A stretch of 64,000 nt of DNA from Candidatus Ventrousia excrementavium (lineage in GTDB: Bacteria > Bacillota > Clostridia > Oscillospirales > Butyricicoccaceae): positions 1 through 64,000 of the forward strand of contig DVMR01000033.1 in the NCBI GenBank assembly GCA_018714845.1, in the 5' to 3' direction. Position numbers and translations under genes: made by a program. This document shows positions 36,056 through 44,781 of this stretch, in pieces; within the stretch, counting starts at the first letter, position 1, and every line of letters starts with the position of its first letter. The notes beneath the pieces are model-generated. The model did no database searches. It was not told the origin of the DNA and saw only the letters and a program-made list of their open reading frames with translations.

Positions 36056-37510
36056 ATGTTGGATGTCAAGAGAGCCCAGGCCGCACTGGAGGAGATTTTG
36101 AAAAAATCTCACGCGCCTTCAGCCAGCGTCACGGTTTACGACAACGGAAAAGTCGTCAGTCTGAACGCTGGTCTGCGAGACATCGAGGAAAACATCCCCA
36201 CAGACGAGGACACCATGTACGCCATCGGTTCGAGCACCAAGGCTTTTGTCGCTGCAGCGCTCTGCATTTTGTGCGACGACGGAAAGCTGACGCTCGACGA
36301 CCCGGTCAAAAAGCACATCCCCGAGTTTGAAATGTACGACAGCTATGTCACTGAAAACCTGACGGTACGTGATATCCTGTGCCACCGCTGCGGACTGCCG
36401 CGCCATGAGTTCTCCTGGTATCCGCGGATGGAGAGCATCACGCCGGATGAAATCGTTCATCGGCTGCGCTATTTAAAGCCGAGCGCACCCTTCCGCTACA
36501 CCATGCAGTATCAAAACCACATGTTTTTGCTGGCCGGCTATCTGGTGCAGCGCATTTCGGGGCAAAAATGGGAGGACTTTGTCCGCGAGCGCATCTTTAA
36601 GCCGCTGGGCATGGACCCGGTCAACTTCAACGCGGCTCGCGACATGGCCGCTTATCCCCGCGCGGCCCGCGGCTATTCCTATGACCGCGAGACGGGCGAG
36701 ACCAAGCGCATGGCCTATAAGGATGTCGAGGTCATGGGCGCGGCGGGCAGCATCAACTCGACAACCCGTCAGATGGTCAAGTGGGTCGCCCTGCACCTCA
36801 ATGAGGGCAAGGTTGGCGATACGCAGATTATTTCCCAGAAAATGATCCGCGAATGCCACAGGCATCAGATGGTCATTGACGATTTCGGTACCGGCAAGGT
36901 ATTCGAGGGCTATACCACATTGCCCGCCTATGGACTGGGCTGGTTTATTGAAAGCTACCGCGGCCGCAAGCTGGTGCACCACGGCGGCAATATCGACGGA
37001 TTTTCTGCCATGCAGTGCTTTTTGCCGGGCACCGGCTTCGGCATGTCCATTCTGACCAACCAGAACGCGAGCACAGCCAACAACGCCATCATGTATACGC
37101 TGATCGACCTGTTTTTCGGCGACGAACCGGTCAGCTGGGTTGACAAGCTCGAGGAATTTTATGCCGATATGCATAAAACCGACAAAGAGCAGCAGGAAAA
37201 AATGCGCAGCAGCGCGCCCAAGAACGCTCCTCCGACCTTTGAGCTCGAGGAGGCAGCCGGAACTTATGAAAATCCCGGTTACGGCGAGCTCATTCTGACC
37301 GTGCGGGACGGGAAGCTACAGGTTGAATGGGGCAGCACGGAAGTCGTATGCGAGCATGTCAGCTATAACCATTTCGAACTGACCGCTCCGGTGTTCGGCG
37401 CGGCCTTCCCCGCCAGCTTTGAAACCGACGCGGCCAATCATGTTGTTGCCCTGCACGCCGACCTTGAGCCGAACATTAAAGAGCGCATTGTGTTCAAAAA
37501 GATAAAATAA
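36056..37510 (+). CDS. Class C beta-lactamase-fold serine hydrolase 1
   Basis: 484-residue serine hydrolase of the AmpC/D-aminopeptidase/esterase superfamily. The SxxK motif is SSTK (59-62), the Tyr-x-Asn motif is YQN (152-154), and HHGGNIDG near 310 takes the place of the KTG box. A C-terminal domain of about 110 residues follows, like that of D-aminopeptidases and Pab87-type peptidases. No signal peptide is visible, so it should be cytosolic, which argues against a role as a secreted beta-lactamase. AAGGAGG precedes the ATG. The next gene, 14 bases on, is a paralogue of the same length. Confidence 0.87.
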   Translation: MLDVKRAQAALEEILKKSHAPSASVTVYDNGKVVSLNAGLRDIEENIPTDEDTMYAIGSSTKAFVAAALCILCDDGKLTLDDPVKKHIPEFEMYDSYVTENLTVRDILCHRCGLPRHEFSWYPRMESITPDEIVHRLRYLKPSAPFRYTMQYQNHMFLLAGYLVQRISGQKWEDFVRERIFKPLGMDPVNFNAARDMAAYPRAARGYSYDRETGETKRMAYKDVEVMGAAGSINSTTRQMVKWVALHLNEGKVGDTQIISQKMIRECHRHQMVIDDFGTGKVFEGYTTLPAYGLGWFIESYRGRKLVHHGGNIDGFSAMQCFLPGTGFGMSILTNQNASTANNAIMYTLIDLFFGDEPVSWVDKLEEFYADMHKTDKEQQEKMRSSAPKNAPPTFELEEAAGTYENPGYGELILTVRDGKLQVEWGSTEVVCEHVSYNHFELTAPVFGAAFPASFETDAANHVVALHADLEPNIKERIVFKKIK

Positions 37511-37524
37511 AGGAGCAGCAGGAG

Positions 37525-38979
37525 ATGACCAATCAGGAAATGAAAAAGCGCCTCGACCAGATTATCGAGGGCATCCGCGAAAAATATCATATTCCATCTG
37601 TCGTTGTCAGCGTACATAAGGACGGCGAGAGCTTTTTCTGCGGCGGCGGTCTCGCCAATGTTGAAGAAAATGTCCCGGCTGACGAGAACACCATTTACGC
37701 CATCGCGTCTGCATCCAAGGCTTTTATCGCCACGGCGGTGTGCATTCTGTGCGACGAGGGCAAGTGTGACCTTGACAAGCCGGTCAAGACCTACCTGCCC
37801 GACTTTGAAATGTATGACAGCTACATGACCGAGCACCTGACAGTGCGCGACGCGCTGGGCCACCGGTCCGGCCTGCCGCGCCATGACATCATGTGGCTCA
37901 ACGACCGCGATATCACGATTTATGACGTCGTGCACCGCCTGCGGTACCTGCCCCCTGCCTTTGAGCCGCGCGCCCGTATGCACTACCAGAACCTGATGTT
38001 CACCCTGGCCACGGTGCTGACTGAAAAGCTGTCCGGCCAGCGCTGGCAGGATTTTGTCACTGAGCGTATTTTGAAGCCGCTCGGTATGACACGCACCTAC
38101 TTAAACGCATCTGACTACCGCGGCAAGGTCCCCAACCAGGCCGAGCCCTATCAGTACCGCGGCGGCCAGCTCGAGCGCATGGCGTACAACGACATTTCGC
38201 ATCTGGGCAGCTGCGGCTGCATCAGCTCGACGGTCCACGACCTTGACCGCTGGGCCCGCCTGCAGCTGGGCCGCGGCCAGTTTGAGGGCAAGCGCGTGTT
38301 TTCTGAAAAAATGGCAGACCAGCTGCACAATCCGCAAATGATCATCAAGCCGGGCGAGATGACGGCCTATGACTTCCCGGAGGTCGACTTCACCTGCTAT
38401 GGGCAGGGCTGGTTCATTGAAAGCTACCGCGGGCACAAACTGGTGCATCACGGCGGCACCATCGACGGCTTCAAGAGCCTGGTCGGCTTTTTGCCGAATG
38501 ACGGCGTGTGCTTCTCAGTGCTGACCAACTTAAACCGCAACCAGAGCCCCGCTGCCCTGGGCTACATCATCTCTGACCTGGCGCTCGGCCTGAGCGAAAT
38601 CGACTGGGCAGGCCGGTTCTGGGACTTTATGGAAAGCACTCTGCATCAGGCGCAGGAAGAGGAGAAAAAAATTGAAGACGCCATCAAAAACGCGCCGGCT
38701 CAGTCGCGGCCCAACGGTGATTATGCAGGCGAGTTCTTCCACCCCGGCTACGGCCGCCTGACCGTGCGCGAGCAGGACGGCGGGCTGGTCATGCACATCC
38801 TGTGCAAGGATATGCAGATGCTGCCGGCGGGCTATGACCTGTTCTGCGTCGATGGCCGCAGCGAAGGCGCAGGGTATGTCCCGGTGCGGTTCAACTACGA
38901 CCTGACCGGCGCGGTCGTGTCGCTGTCAGCGCCGCTTGAGCCCATGTGCGCGCCCATTGTGTTTGACAAGCAAAAGTAA
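37525..38979 (+). CDS. Class C beta-lactamase-fold serine hydrolase 2
   Basis: 484 residues, same length and domain order as the gene before it and clearly a tandem duplicate that has diverged: YAIASASKAF with SxxK = SASK (62-65), the shared FEMYDSY and LTVRD stretch, YQN in the MHYQNLMF segment, and LVHHGGTIDGFKS near 308. No signal peptide. GGAGCAGCAGGAG precedes the ATG. Middle gene of a three-gene operon with an N-acyl-D-amino-acid deacylase, which favours a role on D-peptides or acylated D-amino acids, though the substrate is not proven. Confidence 0.87.
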   Translation: MTNQEMKKRLDQIIEGIREKYHIPSVVVSVHKDGESFFCGGGLANVEENVPADENTIYAIASASKAFIATAVCILCDEGKCDLDKPVKTYLPDFEMYDSYMTEHLTVRDALGHRSGLPRHDIMWLNDRDITIYDVVHRLRYLPPAFEPRARMHYQNLMFTLATVLTEKLSGQRWQDFVTERILKPLGMTRTYLNASDYRGKVPNQAEPYQYRGGQLERMAYNDISHLGSCGCISSTVHDLDRWARLQLGRGQFEGKRVFSEKMADQLHNPQMIIKPGEMTAYDFPEVDFTCYGQGWFIESYRGHKLVHHGGTIDGFKSLVGFLPNDGVCFSVLTNLNRNQSPAALGYIISDLALGLSEIDWAGRFWDFMESTLHQAQEEEKKIEDAIKNAPAQSRPNGDYAGEFFHPGYGRLTVREQDGGLVMHILCKDMQMLPAGYDLFCVDGRSEGAGYVPVRFNYDLTGAVVSLSAPLEPMCAPIVFDKQK

Positions 38980-38993
38980 GGGAGGATATAAAC

Positions 38994-40589
38994 ATGCTTG
39001 ATTTGATTCTGAAAAACGGCACCGTTGTCGACGGCACTGGCAAGCCCCGGTTCAAAGCCGATGTCGGCGTCAAAGACGGCGTCATTACGGCAGTCGGCGA
39101 CCTGTCGGGCCAGGACGCCAAAGAAGTGCTCGATGTCGACGGCCTGTGCGTCAGCTCGGGCTTTATCGACTGGCATTCCCACTCTGACCTGGCTGTTCTG
39201 GCCGACCTTGACGCGGCCAACATCCTGGAGCAGGGCATTACGTTTGAAATCACCGGTCACTGCGGCGTTTCGCTCGAGCCGTATATTGACCCCAAGTTCT
39301 CGGCCGTCGGCCCGTACATCAGCGAGCAGCAGCAGAAAAACATCCTTGCCAAGGGCGGCACGTCCAAGGCGGTCTTTGAAGAGATTGCCAAGCAGAAGCT
39401 GCCCACCAACATGGCCTTTTACATGGGACACGGCAATATTCGCGGCAACGTCATGGGCTATGACAACCGCAAGCCGACCGACGAGGAACTGGAAAAGATG
39501 AAAGCCCTTGTCCGCGAGGGCATGGAGGCCGGCGCCATGGGCCTTTCGACCGGCCTGATTTACCCGCCCGGAAGCTATTCACAGCCTGAGGAAATCGAAG
39601 CGCTGTGCTCGGTTGTGGCCGAATATCCGGGCAGCAGCTACACCAGCCATATCCGCAACGAGAGCAACAAGGTCATCGAGTCGGTCAAAGAGACCATTCA
39701 CGTTGCCGAGACCTGCGGCATTCCCGTTGTTGTCTCGCATCACAAAATCGCCGGCCGCCACAACGAGGGCAAGTCCAAAGAGACCCTGCGCCTGATTGAA
39801 GAGGCCAACCAGCGCGGACTCAAGGTCGGTCTTGACCAGTATCCCTATGACGGCGGCTCGACCAGCCTGCTGTCATCCATGCCGCCCAAGTATGCGTCGC
39901 AGGGACTTGTCAAGCTGGTTGAAATGCTGCATGACCCGGCCATCCGCGCTGAGATCCGCGAGCAGCTCGCCAATGACACCGACGAATATGAAAACCTGAT
40001 TTATGGCAGCACACCGGCCGGTGTTATTGTAAGCTCGCCCAGCCATCCCGAGCTGACCGGCAAGACGGTCGCCGAAATCGCCGAAATGCAGAACAAGGAC
40101 CCGTACGAGGTGATTTTTGATCTGCTGTGCGATGATGGTGCTGATGTGGGCGCCATTTACCGCATGATCTGCCCGTGGGATATTGAGAACATCATGAAAT
40201 ACCCGCGCACCATGGTCGGCATTGACGGCAGCCACGAGGCGGAAAAGAGCAAAATGGGGCATCCGCGCGGCGTCGCCACCTATCCGCGTATTCTGGGCAC
40301 CTTTGTCCGCGAAAAGGGGCTGCTCACTCTCGAGCAGGCCATCCGCAAGATGACTGGTCTGGCTGCTGAGATGGGCGGCTTTACGAACAAAGGCACTGTC
40401 GAAGCGGGCAAGGATGCTGACTTTGTTGTCTTTGATGCTGACACCATCGCCGGTCCGGCTGATTACGGCTCTGCTGACCTGGACAATATTGGCATCAAAT
40501 ATGTCTTTGTCAACGGTGTGATGGCCGTTAAAGACGGCAAATGCACCGGCGCCCGCGGCGGCAAAATGATATTCCGCCCCGGGAAATAA
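38994..40589 (+). CDS. N-acyl-D-amino-acid deacylase (amidohydrolase superfamily)
   Basis: 531-residue zinc amidohydrolase that splits N-acyl-D-amino acids into a D-amino acid and a carboxylate. The metal site HSH (61-63, within FIDWHSHSD), Cys90 in TGHCGVS, the GLSTGLIYPPG strand, SHHKIAG with further histidines, and the late IDGSHEAEK and HPRG motifs are characteristic of D-aminoacylases. GGGAGG lies just before the ATG, 14 bases after the preceding hydrolase. Last gene of its operon, ended by a strong terminator. Some relatives act on dipeptides instead. Confidence 0.9.
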   Translation: MLDLILKNGTVVDGTGKPRFKADVGVKDGVITAVGDLSGQDAKEVLDVDGLCVSSGFIDWHSHSDLAVLADLDAANILEQGITFEITGHCGVSLEPYIDPKFSAVGPYISEQQQKNILAKGGTSKAVFEEIAKQKLPTNMAFYMGHGNIRGNVMGYDNRKPTDEELEKMKALVREGMEAGAMGLSTGLIYPPGSYSQPEEIEALCSVVAEYPGSSYTSHIRNESNKVIESVKETIHVAETCGIPVVVSHHKIAGRHNEGKSKETLRLIEEANQRGLKVGLDQYPYDGGSTSLLSSMPPKYASQGLVKLVEMLHDPAIRAEIREQLANDTDEYENLIYGSTPAGVIVSSPSHPELTGKTVAEIAEMQNKDPYEVIFDLLCDDGADVGAIYRMICPWDIENIMKYPRTMVGIDGSHEAEKSKMGHPRGVATYPRILGTFVREKGLLTLEQAIRKMTGLAAEMGGFTNKGTVEAGKDADFVVFDADTIAGPADYGSADLDNIGIKYVFVNGVMAVKDGKCTGARGGKMIFRPGK

Positions 40590-40637
40590 TAATTGCAGAA
40601 ACTGCCTTCCCTTTTGGGATGGCCGCAGCGCTGACAA

Positions 40638-40668
40638 AAAAGGGACGCCCCCGGGCGTCCCTTTTGTA
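40638..40668. terminator. Bidirectional terminator
   Basis: AAAAGGGACGCCC / GGGCGTCCCTTTT perfect stem between convergent genes. Confidence 0.9.
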
Positions 40669-40678
40669 ATACTTTTGC

Positions 40679-41644
40679 TTAGCGGTCGATTTCCCAATCG
40701 TAGAAGGTGCCGGTAACGGCGTCCATCTCGAACTCATACTCCAGGCCGTTATAGAAGAGCTTGCCTTCATACAGCTGGCGGCCGTCGTCATAATCGAGTT
40801 TGAATTGCACGATATTGCTGGTCGTCGCGCCGGGAACACGATCAAGCACCAGTTGCTTGGCTTTATCCATGCTCATGGCATTGCCGGTTTGAGCGGGGGC
40901 ATAGCCTTCGGCGTCATAATCGCGGCTGAGAATGGTGCCGGTCGAGCTGATTTCGTAGTCGTACTCGACGTTGTCCTTGTAGAACTCGACCTCGTACTCA
41001 AGGCGGCCGTCATCGTAATCCTGGCGGGCGCGGACAATGGTGACCTGCGACTCAGAGAAGCCGGCGTCTTTCAGAGCAATGGCCTTGGCTTCGTCAAGAG
41101 TGATGGCATTGCCGGAAGAGGAGCTGCCAGGATTGGTAATGGGGGTGTAATACTCGGCATCATAATCGCGGCTGATAATCCTACCAGTAGCGGCATCGAT
41201 GTCGTAATCGTATTCAACGTTATCTTTGTAGAACTCGACCTCGTACTCGAGGCGGCCGTCATCGTAATCCTGATGGGCACGGACGATGGTGACCTGCGAC
41301 TCAGAGAAACCGGCGTCTTTCAGAGCAATGGCCTTGGCCTCGTCAAGGGTGATGACGTTGCCGGAAGAAGTCTGGCCGCTGGTGACCGGGGTCGTCGCAG
41401 TCGCGCCGGTTCCGCCGCTGAAGCCCCAGCTGAAAACCTTGCTCAGAAATTCGCCGATGATTTGCACAGGCAGATAAACGGTGCCATTTTGAACAAGCGG
41501 GGTGAATTGATCGTTGGTGACATTGAGCAGCTGCTCAAGCGTTACTGCGGCAGTCTGGGTGGGAGTGGTGCTGAGCGCGGCAGCTCCGGCGCAGGGTGTC
41601 AACACAAGGCACAGAGCGGTGAGCGTACCGATAAACTTTTTCAT
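40679..41644 (-). CDS. Exported protein with three PepSY repeats
   Basis: 321 residues with a signal peptide (MKKFIGTLTALCLVLTPCAGA). A short segment NGTVYLPVQIIGEFL resembles a copper-amine-oxidase-type stalk strand. Then three PepSY domains of about 80 residues: the first two are nearly identical (ALKDAGFSESQVTIVRA in both), the third is divergent. PepSY domains are thought to inhibit peptidases or bind at the cell wall; here the neighbours are peptidase genes, which is suggestive. GGAGGAA lies before the ATG. The repeat is visible in DNA as well. Confidence 0.87.
   Translation of the reverse strand: MKKFIGTLTALCLVLTPCAGAAALSTTPTQTAAVTLEQLLNVTNDQFTPLVQNGTVYLPVQIIGEFLSKVFSWGFSGGTGATATTPVTSGQTSSGNVITLDEAKAIALKDAGFSESQVTIVRAHQDYDDGRLEYEVEFYKDNVEYDYDIDAATGRIISRDYDAEYYTPITNPGSSSSGNAITLDEAKAIALKDAGFSESQVTIVRARQDYDDGRLEYEVEFYKDNVEYDYEISSTGTILSRDYDAEGYAPAQTGNAMSMDKAKQLVLDRVPGATTSNIVQFKLDYDDGRQLYEGKLFYNGLEYEFEMDAVTGTFYDWEIDR
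40947..41121 (-). repeat. PepSY-coding direct repeat, copy 2
   Basis: About 175 bases nearly identical to 41199-41372; the units are about 252 bases apart and in frame within the PepSY gene. Confidence 0.75.
41199..41372 (-). repeat. PepSY-coding direct repeat, copy 1
   Basis: First copy of the in-frame duplication. Differences between copies are mostly at third codon positions. Confidence 0.75.
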
Positions 41645-41832
41645 TTGAGTTCCTCCTGTTTTTCAGGTAATCGTTTCGTTGTCGTTCTGTCCCATACATG
41701 CGTGGGAAAAGCGGTTTATTGCACGGCAGGAAAAAATTTTTTTAAAAATATTTTTGAGGCAGCTTGTCTGTATTGATTTTCTGTGAGAGTCCTTCCCTTT
41801 TGAACCAGAACATCCTTTAAATAAAAATAAAG

Positions 41833-41863
41833 AAAAAGCCTCTCGGCAGCGAGAGGCTTTTTG
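41833..41863 (-). terminator. Terminator of the thioesterase-YitT-AI-2E unit
   Basis: AAAAAGCCTCTCG / CGAGAGGCTTTTT perfect stem just past the stop of the AI-2E-family gene. Confidence 0.9.
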
Positions 41864-41871
41864 CACTTTTC

Positions 41872-43017
41872 TCAGGTTTTCCAGCGCCGCGGTGAGATTT
41901 TCCGCTCTTTTAAACGCTGGTAGCACCACCCGCGCAGCAGGGCATATGCCACCGAGCAGATGGGAATGAACAGCAGCATGCCCGCAATGCCCATCAGGTT
42001 GCCGCCGACCGTGACGGCGACGAGCACCCAGATGGAGGGCAGGCCGACCGAGTTGCCGACAACGTGGGGATAAATGAGGTTGCCTTCAATCTGCTGCAAA
42101 ACGAGGAACATGATGACAAACCAAAACGCCCGCACAGGGTCGACAATCAGGATGAGAAAGGCGCCGATGACGCAGCCGATAAAGGCGCCGACCAGCGGGA
42201 TGAGTGCGGTCAGCGCAACCAGCGCGCCCACCATAACGGCGTACGGGAAGCGGAAAATCGTCATGGCGACAAAGAACATGGTGCCCAGAATCAGGGCCTC
42301 GACGCACTGGCCAGACAAAAAGCGCGAAAAGGTCTTGCTGGCAAGCTCCAGAATTTCCAAAAGAGACAGGACCTTGCGCTCAGGCAGCAGGGCGTACAGC
42401 AGCATTTTGCACTGGCGGGCCAGCTTTTCCTTTTGCAGCAGCACATAAATGGCAAAAACCGATGCAATGACAGCGTTGACAATGCCGCTGACCAGCGAGC
42501 CGGCGGCACCGACCGTAGAGTTAAATAAACTTTGCCCCATGTCCTTGAGTGTGTTCAGGCCACTCGTCACAAGGGCTTGCCAGTCAAAGCTGATCTGGTT
42601 TAAAAGATCGCTGATCTCAGGAAAGCTCTGGGCCAGTTCCGTTGCCCAGGCCGCGACCCTGCGGCCAAAGGCAGGCAGGCTGCTGATTAAAATTTCAACC
42701 GAATTGGTGACCTCGGGGACAATGAGCCGGACAATGAAAAACAAAACAGCAAAGATAACCACCAGCGCCAGCACCAGACTGATTCCGCGCTGAAAACGCT
42801 TGAGCTTGGCTGGTGCGTTGGCGAACAGCCGGGTTTCGATGCCGCGCATGGGCACGTTGAGAATAAAGGCGATACACCCGCCGACGAAAAACGGAAAGAA
42901 AAGCTGCCAGATAAAGAGCAGCAGCGCCCAGATGAGCGACAGATGCTGCACCACTGTGTACAGCAGCACAGCACCTACAATGAGGACTGCCAGCTGTTTG
43001 ATGGTCGTTTTGTCCAT
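41872..43017 (-). CDS. AI-2E-family membrane transporter
   Basis: 381-residue multi-pass membrane protein of the AI-2E/PerM family, whose members include sodium-proton antiporters and putative exporters; the name does not prove autoinducer transport. The N-terminal pair of hydrophobic segments, a large polar central region with SFPEISDLLN, and the conserved C-terminal GALVALTALIPLVGAFIG and the IEGNLIYPHVVGNSVGLPS motif are diagnostic. ATG at 43017 starts 3 bases after the YitT gene stop. Confidence 0.88.
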   Translation of the reverse strand: MDKTTIKQLAVLIVGAVLLYTVVQHLSLIWALLLFIWQLFFPFFVGGCIAFILNVPMRGIETRLFANAPAKLKRFQRGISLVLALVVIFAVLFFIVRLIVPEVTNSVEILISSLPAFGRRVAAWATELAQSFPEISDLLNQISFDWQALVTSGLNTLKDMGQSLFNSTVGAAGSLVSGIVNAVIASVFAIYVLLQKEKLARQCKMLLYALLPERKVLSLLEILELASKTFSRFLSGQCVEALILGTMFFVAMTIFRFPYAVMVGALVALTALIPLVGAFIGCVIGAFLILIVDPVRAFWFVIMFLVLQQIEGNLIYPHVVGNSVGLPSIWVLVAVTVGGNLMGIAGMLLFIPICSVAYALLRGWCYQRLKERKISPRRWKT

Positions 43018-43020
43018 AGA

Positions 43021-43764
43021 TCAATCCCCCAGACGTTTGGAAGAACGGATGGGCAGGGTCAGGTTCTGAATACGCCCTATTAAAAAGGATGAGATGGTGA
43101 CCGTAATCAGGGAATAAAAGATGCGCAGCGGAGCGATATAGCTGAGCGACAGTCCGAGCACCACAAGGTCGGTAAAAAGATAGGCGCGAGAAATCTGAAG
43201 ACCTGAGACCTTTGAAATGGTCATGGCCAGCGCGTCGTCTCCCCCGCACGCGCCGCCCTGCCGTACGACAATGCCGACACCGATGCCGACAAACAGCCCG
43301 CCGACAATGGCAGCGGCCAGGGGCATGGCAGACAGGTCGGGCAGCAGGGGCGGAAAGCGCTCAAGCAGGCTGTAGGACAGAGAAAATGCGCAACTTGAGA
43401 CAATGGAAAAACGCAGAAAGCTCTTACCCAAAAATCTGAAGCCGACAAGATAGCATGACGCGTCAAGAATGAAGCCCGAGATACCGGGCGATACGCCGAA
43501 CCAGTGGTGCAGTAAAAGCGTCATGCCCAGCACGCCGCCCTCGGTCACATCGCACCGCGAATGGACATTGTAAAGGCCAAAGGCCAGGATAAACGCCCCC
43601 AGCACGGCGGTCAGATAGGGAGAGAGCCGCCGCGGGGAGAAACGCCATCCGGATTTTTTCTTTACCGCAGGGCCGTCCGGGGGTGCGGGATGCTGTGAAG
43701 CGGCAGCATCCTGCGGCGCAGGTGGTGCTTCAGGTGCGGCGGGCGAAACTGACTCTTTCGTCAC
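43021..43764 (-). CDS. YitT-family membrane protein
   Basis: 247 residues with a proline/alanine-rich cytosolic N-terminus of about 45 residues, then five to six hydrophobic segments. GLYNVHSRCDVTEGGVLG and GIGVGIVVRQGGACGGDDALA are the recurring YitT/DUF161 motifs. The C-terminal DUF2179-type domain found in longer members is missing. GTG start at 43764 with no good ribosome binding site, so it may be translated by coupling to the thioesterase gene 30 bases upstream. Transport substrate unknown. Confidence 0.85.
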   Translation of the reverse strand: MTKESVSPAAPEAPPAPQDAAASQHPAPPDGPAVKKKSGWRFSPRRLSPYLTAVLGAFILAFGLYNVHSRCDVTEGGVLGMTLLLHHWFGVSPGISGFILDASCYLVGFRFLGKSFLRFSIVSSCAFSLSYSLLERFPPLLPDLSAMPLAAAIVGGLFVGIGVGIVVRQGGACGGDDALAMTISKVSGLQISRAYLFTDLVVLGLSLSYIAPLRIFYSLITVTISSFLIGRIQNLTLPIRSSKRLGD

Positions 43765-43794
43765 CGCGAGGATCGCCCCGCTCTGCGCCGGCAG

Positions 43795-44181
43795 TCAGCC
43801 CGGTGTGCGGCTGCGGCACTTTTCAACGAATTTCTGTCCCTCGACGATGAAGCGCTCGTGAGTGCCTTCGCCGATGAGAGAGACTTCGTCAAAGGCCTTG
43901 ACGTCAAAGACCAGCCTGCGGCGGTCAATTTCGCGCAGGGTGCACTCAAAGCGCACCTGCATACCGACCGGGGTGGGTGCAAGATGCTGGACGTTGACGG
44001 CTGTGCCGACTGTCGTCATGCCCTCGTCCAGCACAGGCTGGACGCACTCGAGGCAGACGTTTTCCATAAAAGCAATCATCACAGGGGTTGCGAAAACGTC
44101 AAGACAGCCGCTTTTCATGTTGGCCGCCGTCATCGAGGGCTCGACTACGGCGGTCAGCGTGTGGGTCATTCCGGGTTGCAT
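43795..44181 (-). CDS. Hotdog-fold thioesterase (FlK-like)
   Basis: 128 residues from the ATG at 44181 (AAGGAGAAGG upstream); the longer frame to 44235 has no site. Single hotdog domain with VEPSMTAANMKSG, VFATPVMIAFMENVC, GTAVNVQHLAPTPVG and HERFIV, the pattern of the fluoroacetyl-CoA-thioesterase-like group, which hydrolyses acyl-CoA thioesters. First gene of the unit with YitT and the AI-2E protein; a functional link is not evident. Confidence 0.87.
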   Translation of the reverse strand: MQPGMTHTLTAVVEPSMTAANMKSGCLDVFATPVMIAFMENVCLECVQPVLDEGMTTVGTAVNVQHLAPTPVGMQVRFECTLREIDRRRLVFDVKAFDEVSLIGEGTHERFIVEGQKFVEKCRSRTPG

Positions 44182-44289
44182 GGGTATCGTTCTCCTTCTC
44201 CTTTTTGTAAATGAAAAATGCAGAATCTTCATCATAGAAACCGTTTTTGCGAAATTCCGCTGCGGCTTCTAACATTTCTGACGTATAGC

Positions 44290-44547
44290 TTAATCGTCTT
44301 TTCTAGTGCTTTCCCCATATTTTTCATAATTTTGTTTATCTCGTTTTCTTGTTTCACGATAAGGGTCTTCCCAACCATTAACAATTAACATTGCAATATG
44401 AGAAAAAATATAATATGATGCTATTAAAAGAAGTCCAATAAGCATCAAAACGGCATTAGCATCAACTATACCGATACCAAGCAAAGCGGCCCCTGAGCCA
44501 CACCACAACAACAACGTAATGCAACCGACTTTAGTGTCTTTAGCCAT
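44290..44547 (-). CDS. Small AT-rich two-pass membrane protein
   Basis: 85 residues with two hydrophobic segments (CITLLLWCGSGAALLGIGIV and LMLIGLLLIASYYIFSHIAML) and a charged tail. Not recognised. Base composition is much more AT-rich than all neighbours, with AAA/TTA/ATA codons, so it is probably a recent arrival. AAAGGAGC precedes the ATG. No terminator or partner gene was seen. Confidence 0.65.
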   Translation of the reverse strand: MAKDTKVGCITLLLWCGSGAALLGIGIVDANAVLMLIGLLLIASYYIFSHIAMLIVNGWEDPYRETRKRDKQNYEKYGESTRKDD

Positions 44548-44714
44548 GATTCAAAGCTCCTTTTTATTTTATTGTATCACATTCCAGGTATTTTTTCAAA
44601 CAGGCTGCGGTAAAATCATTCCCTGTTTCACCAATATTCCAAAGCTGCATCAATGGTGCACAAAGCGTCATATCTGATATTGTCTAAAAAGCATGAAACA
44701 GAGCGTATGTGCCC

Positions 44715-44743
44715 TTGACTTTTGCGTCGCAGTGCATAATAAT
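44715..44743 (+). promoter_or_regulatory. Promoter of the first S9 peptidase gene
   Basis: TTGACT (44715-44720) and TAATAAT (44737-44743). The same GCCCTTGACTTTTG block and GCATAATAAT box occur before the next paralogue. Confidence 0.65.
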
Positions 44744-44781
44744 GTTACATGGACGAGTATTTTTAGGCCAGGAGGATGACA

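Noticed and set aside
36056-38979. Secreted beta-lactamases
   Set aside because: Although the SxxK and YxN motifs are present, there is no signal peptide, no KTG box, and the genes lie with D-amino-acid enzymes.
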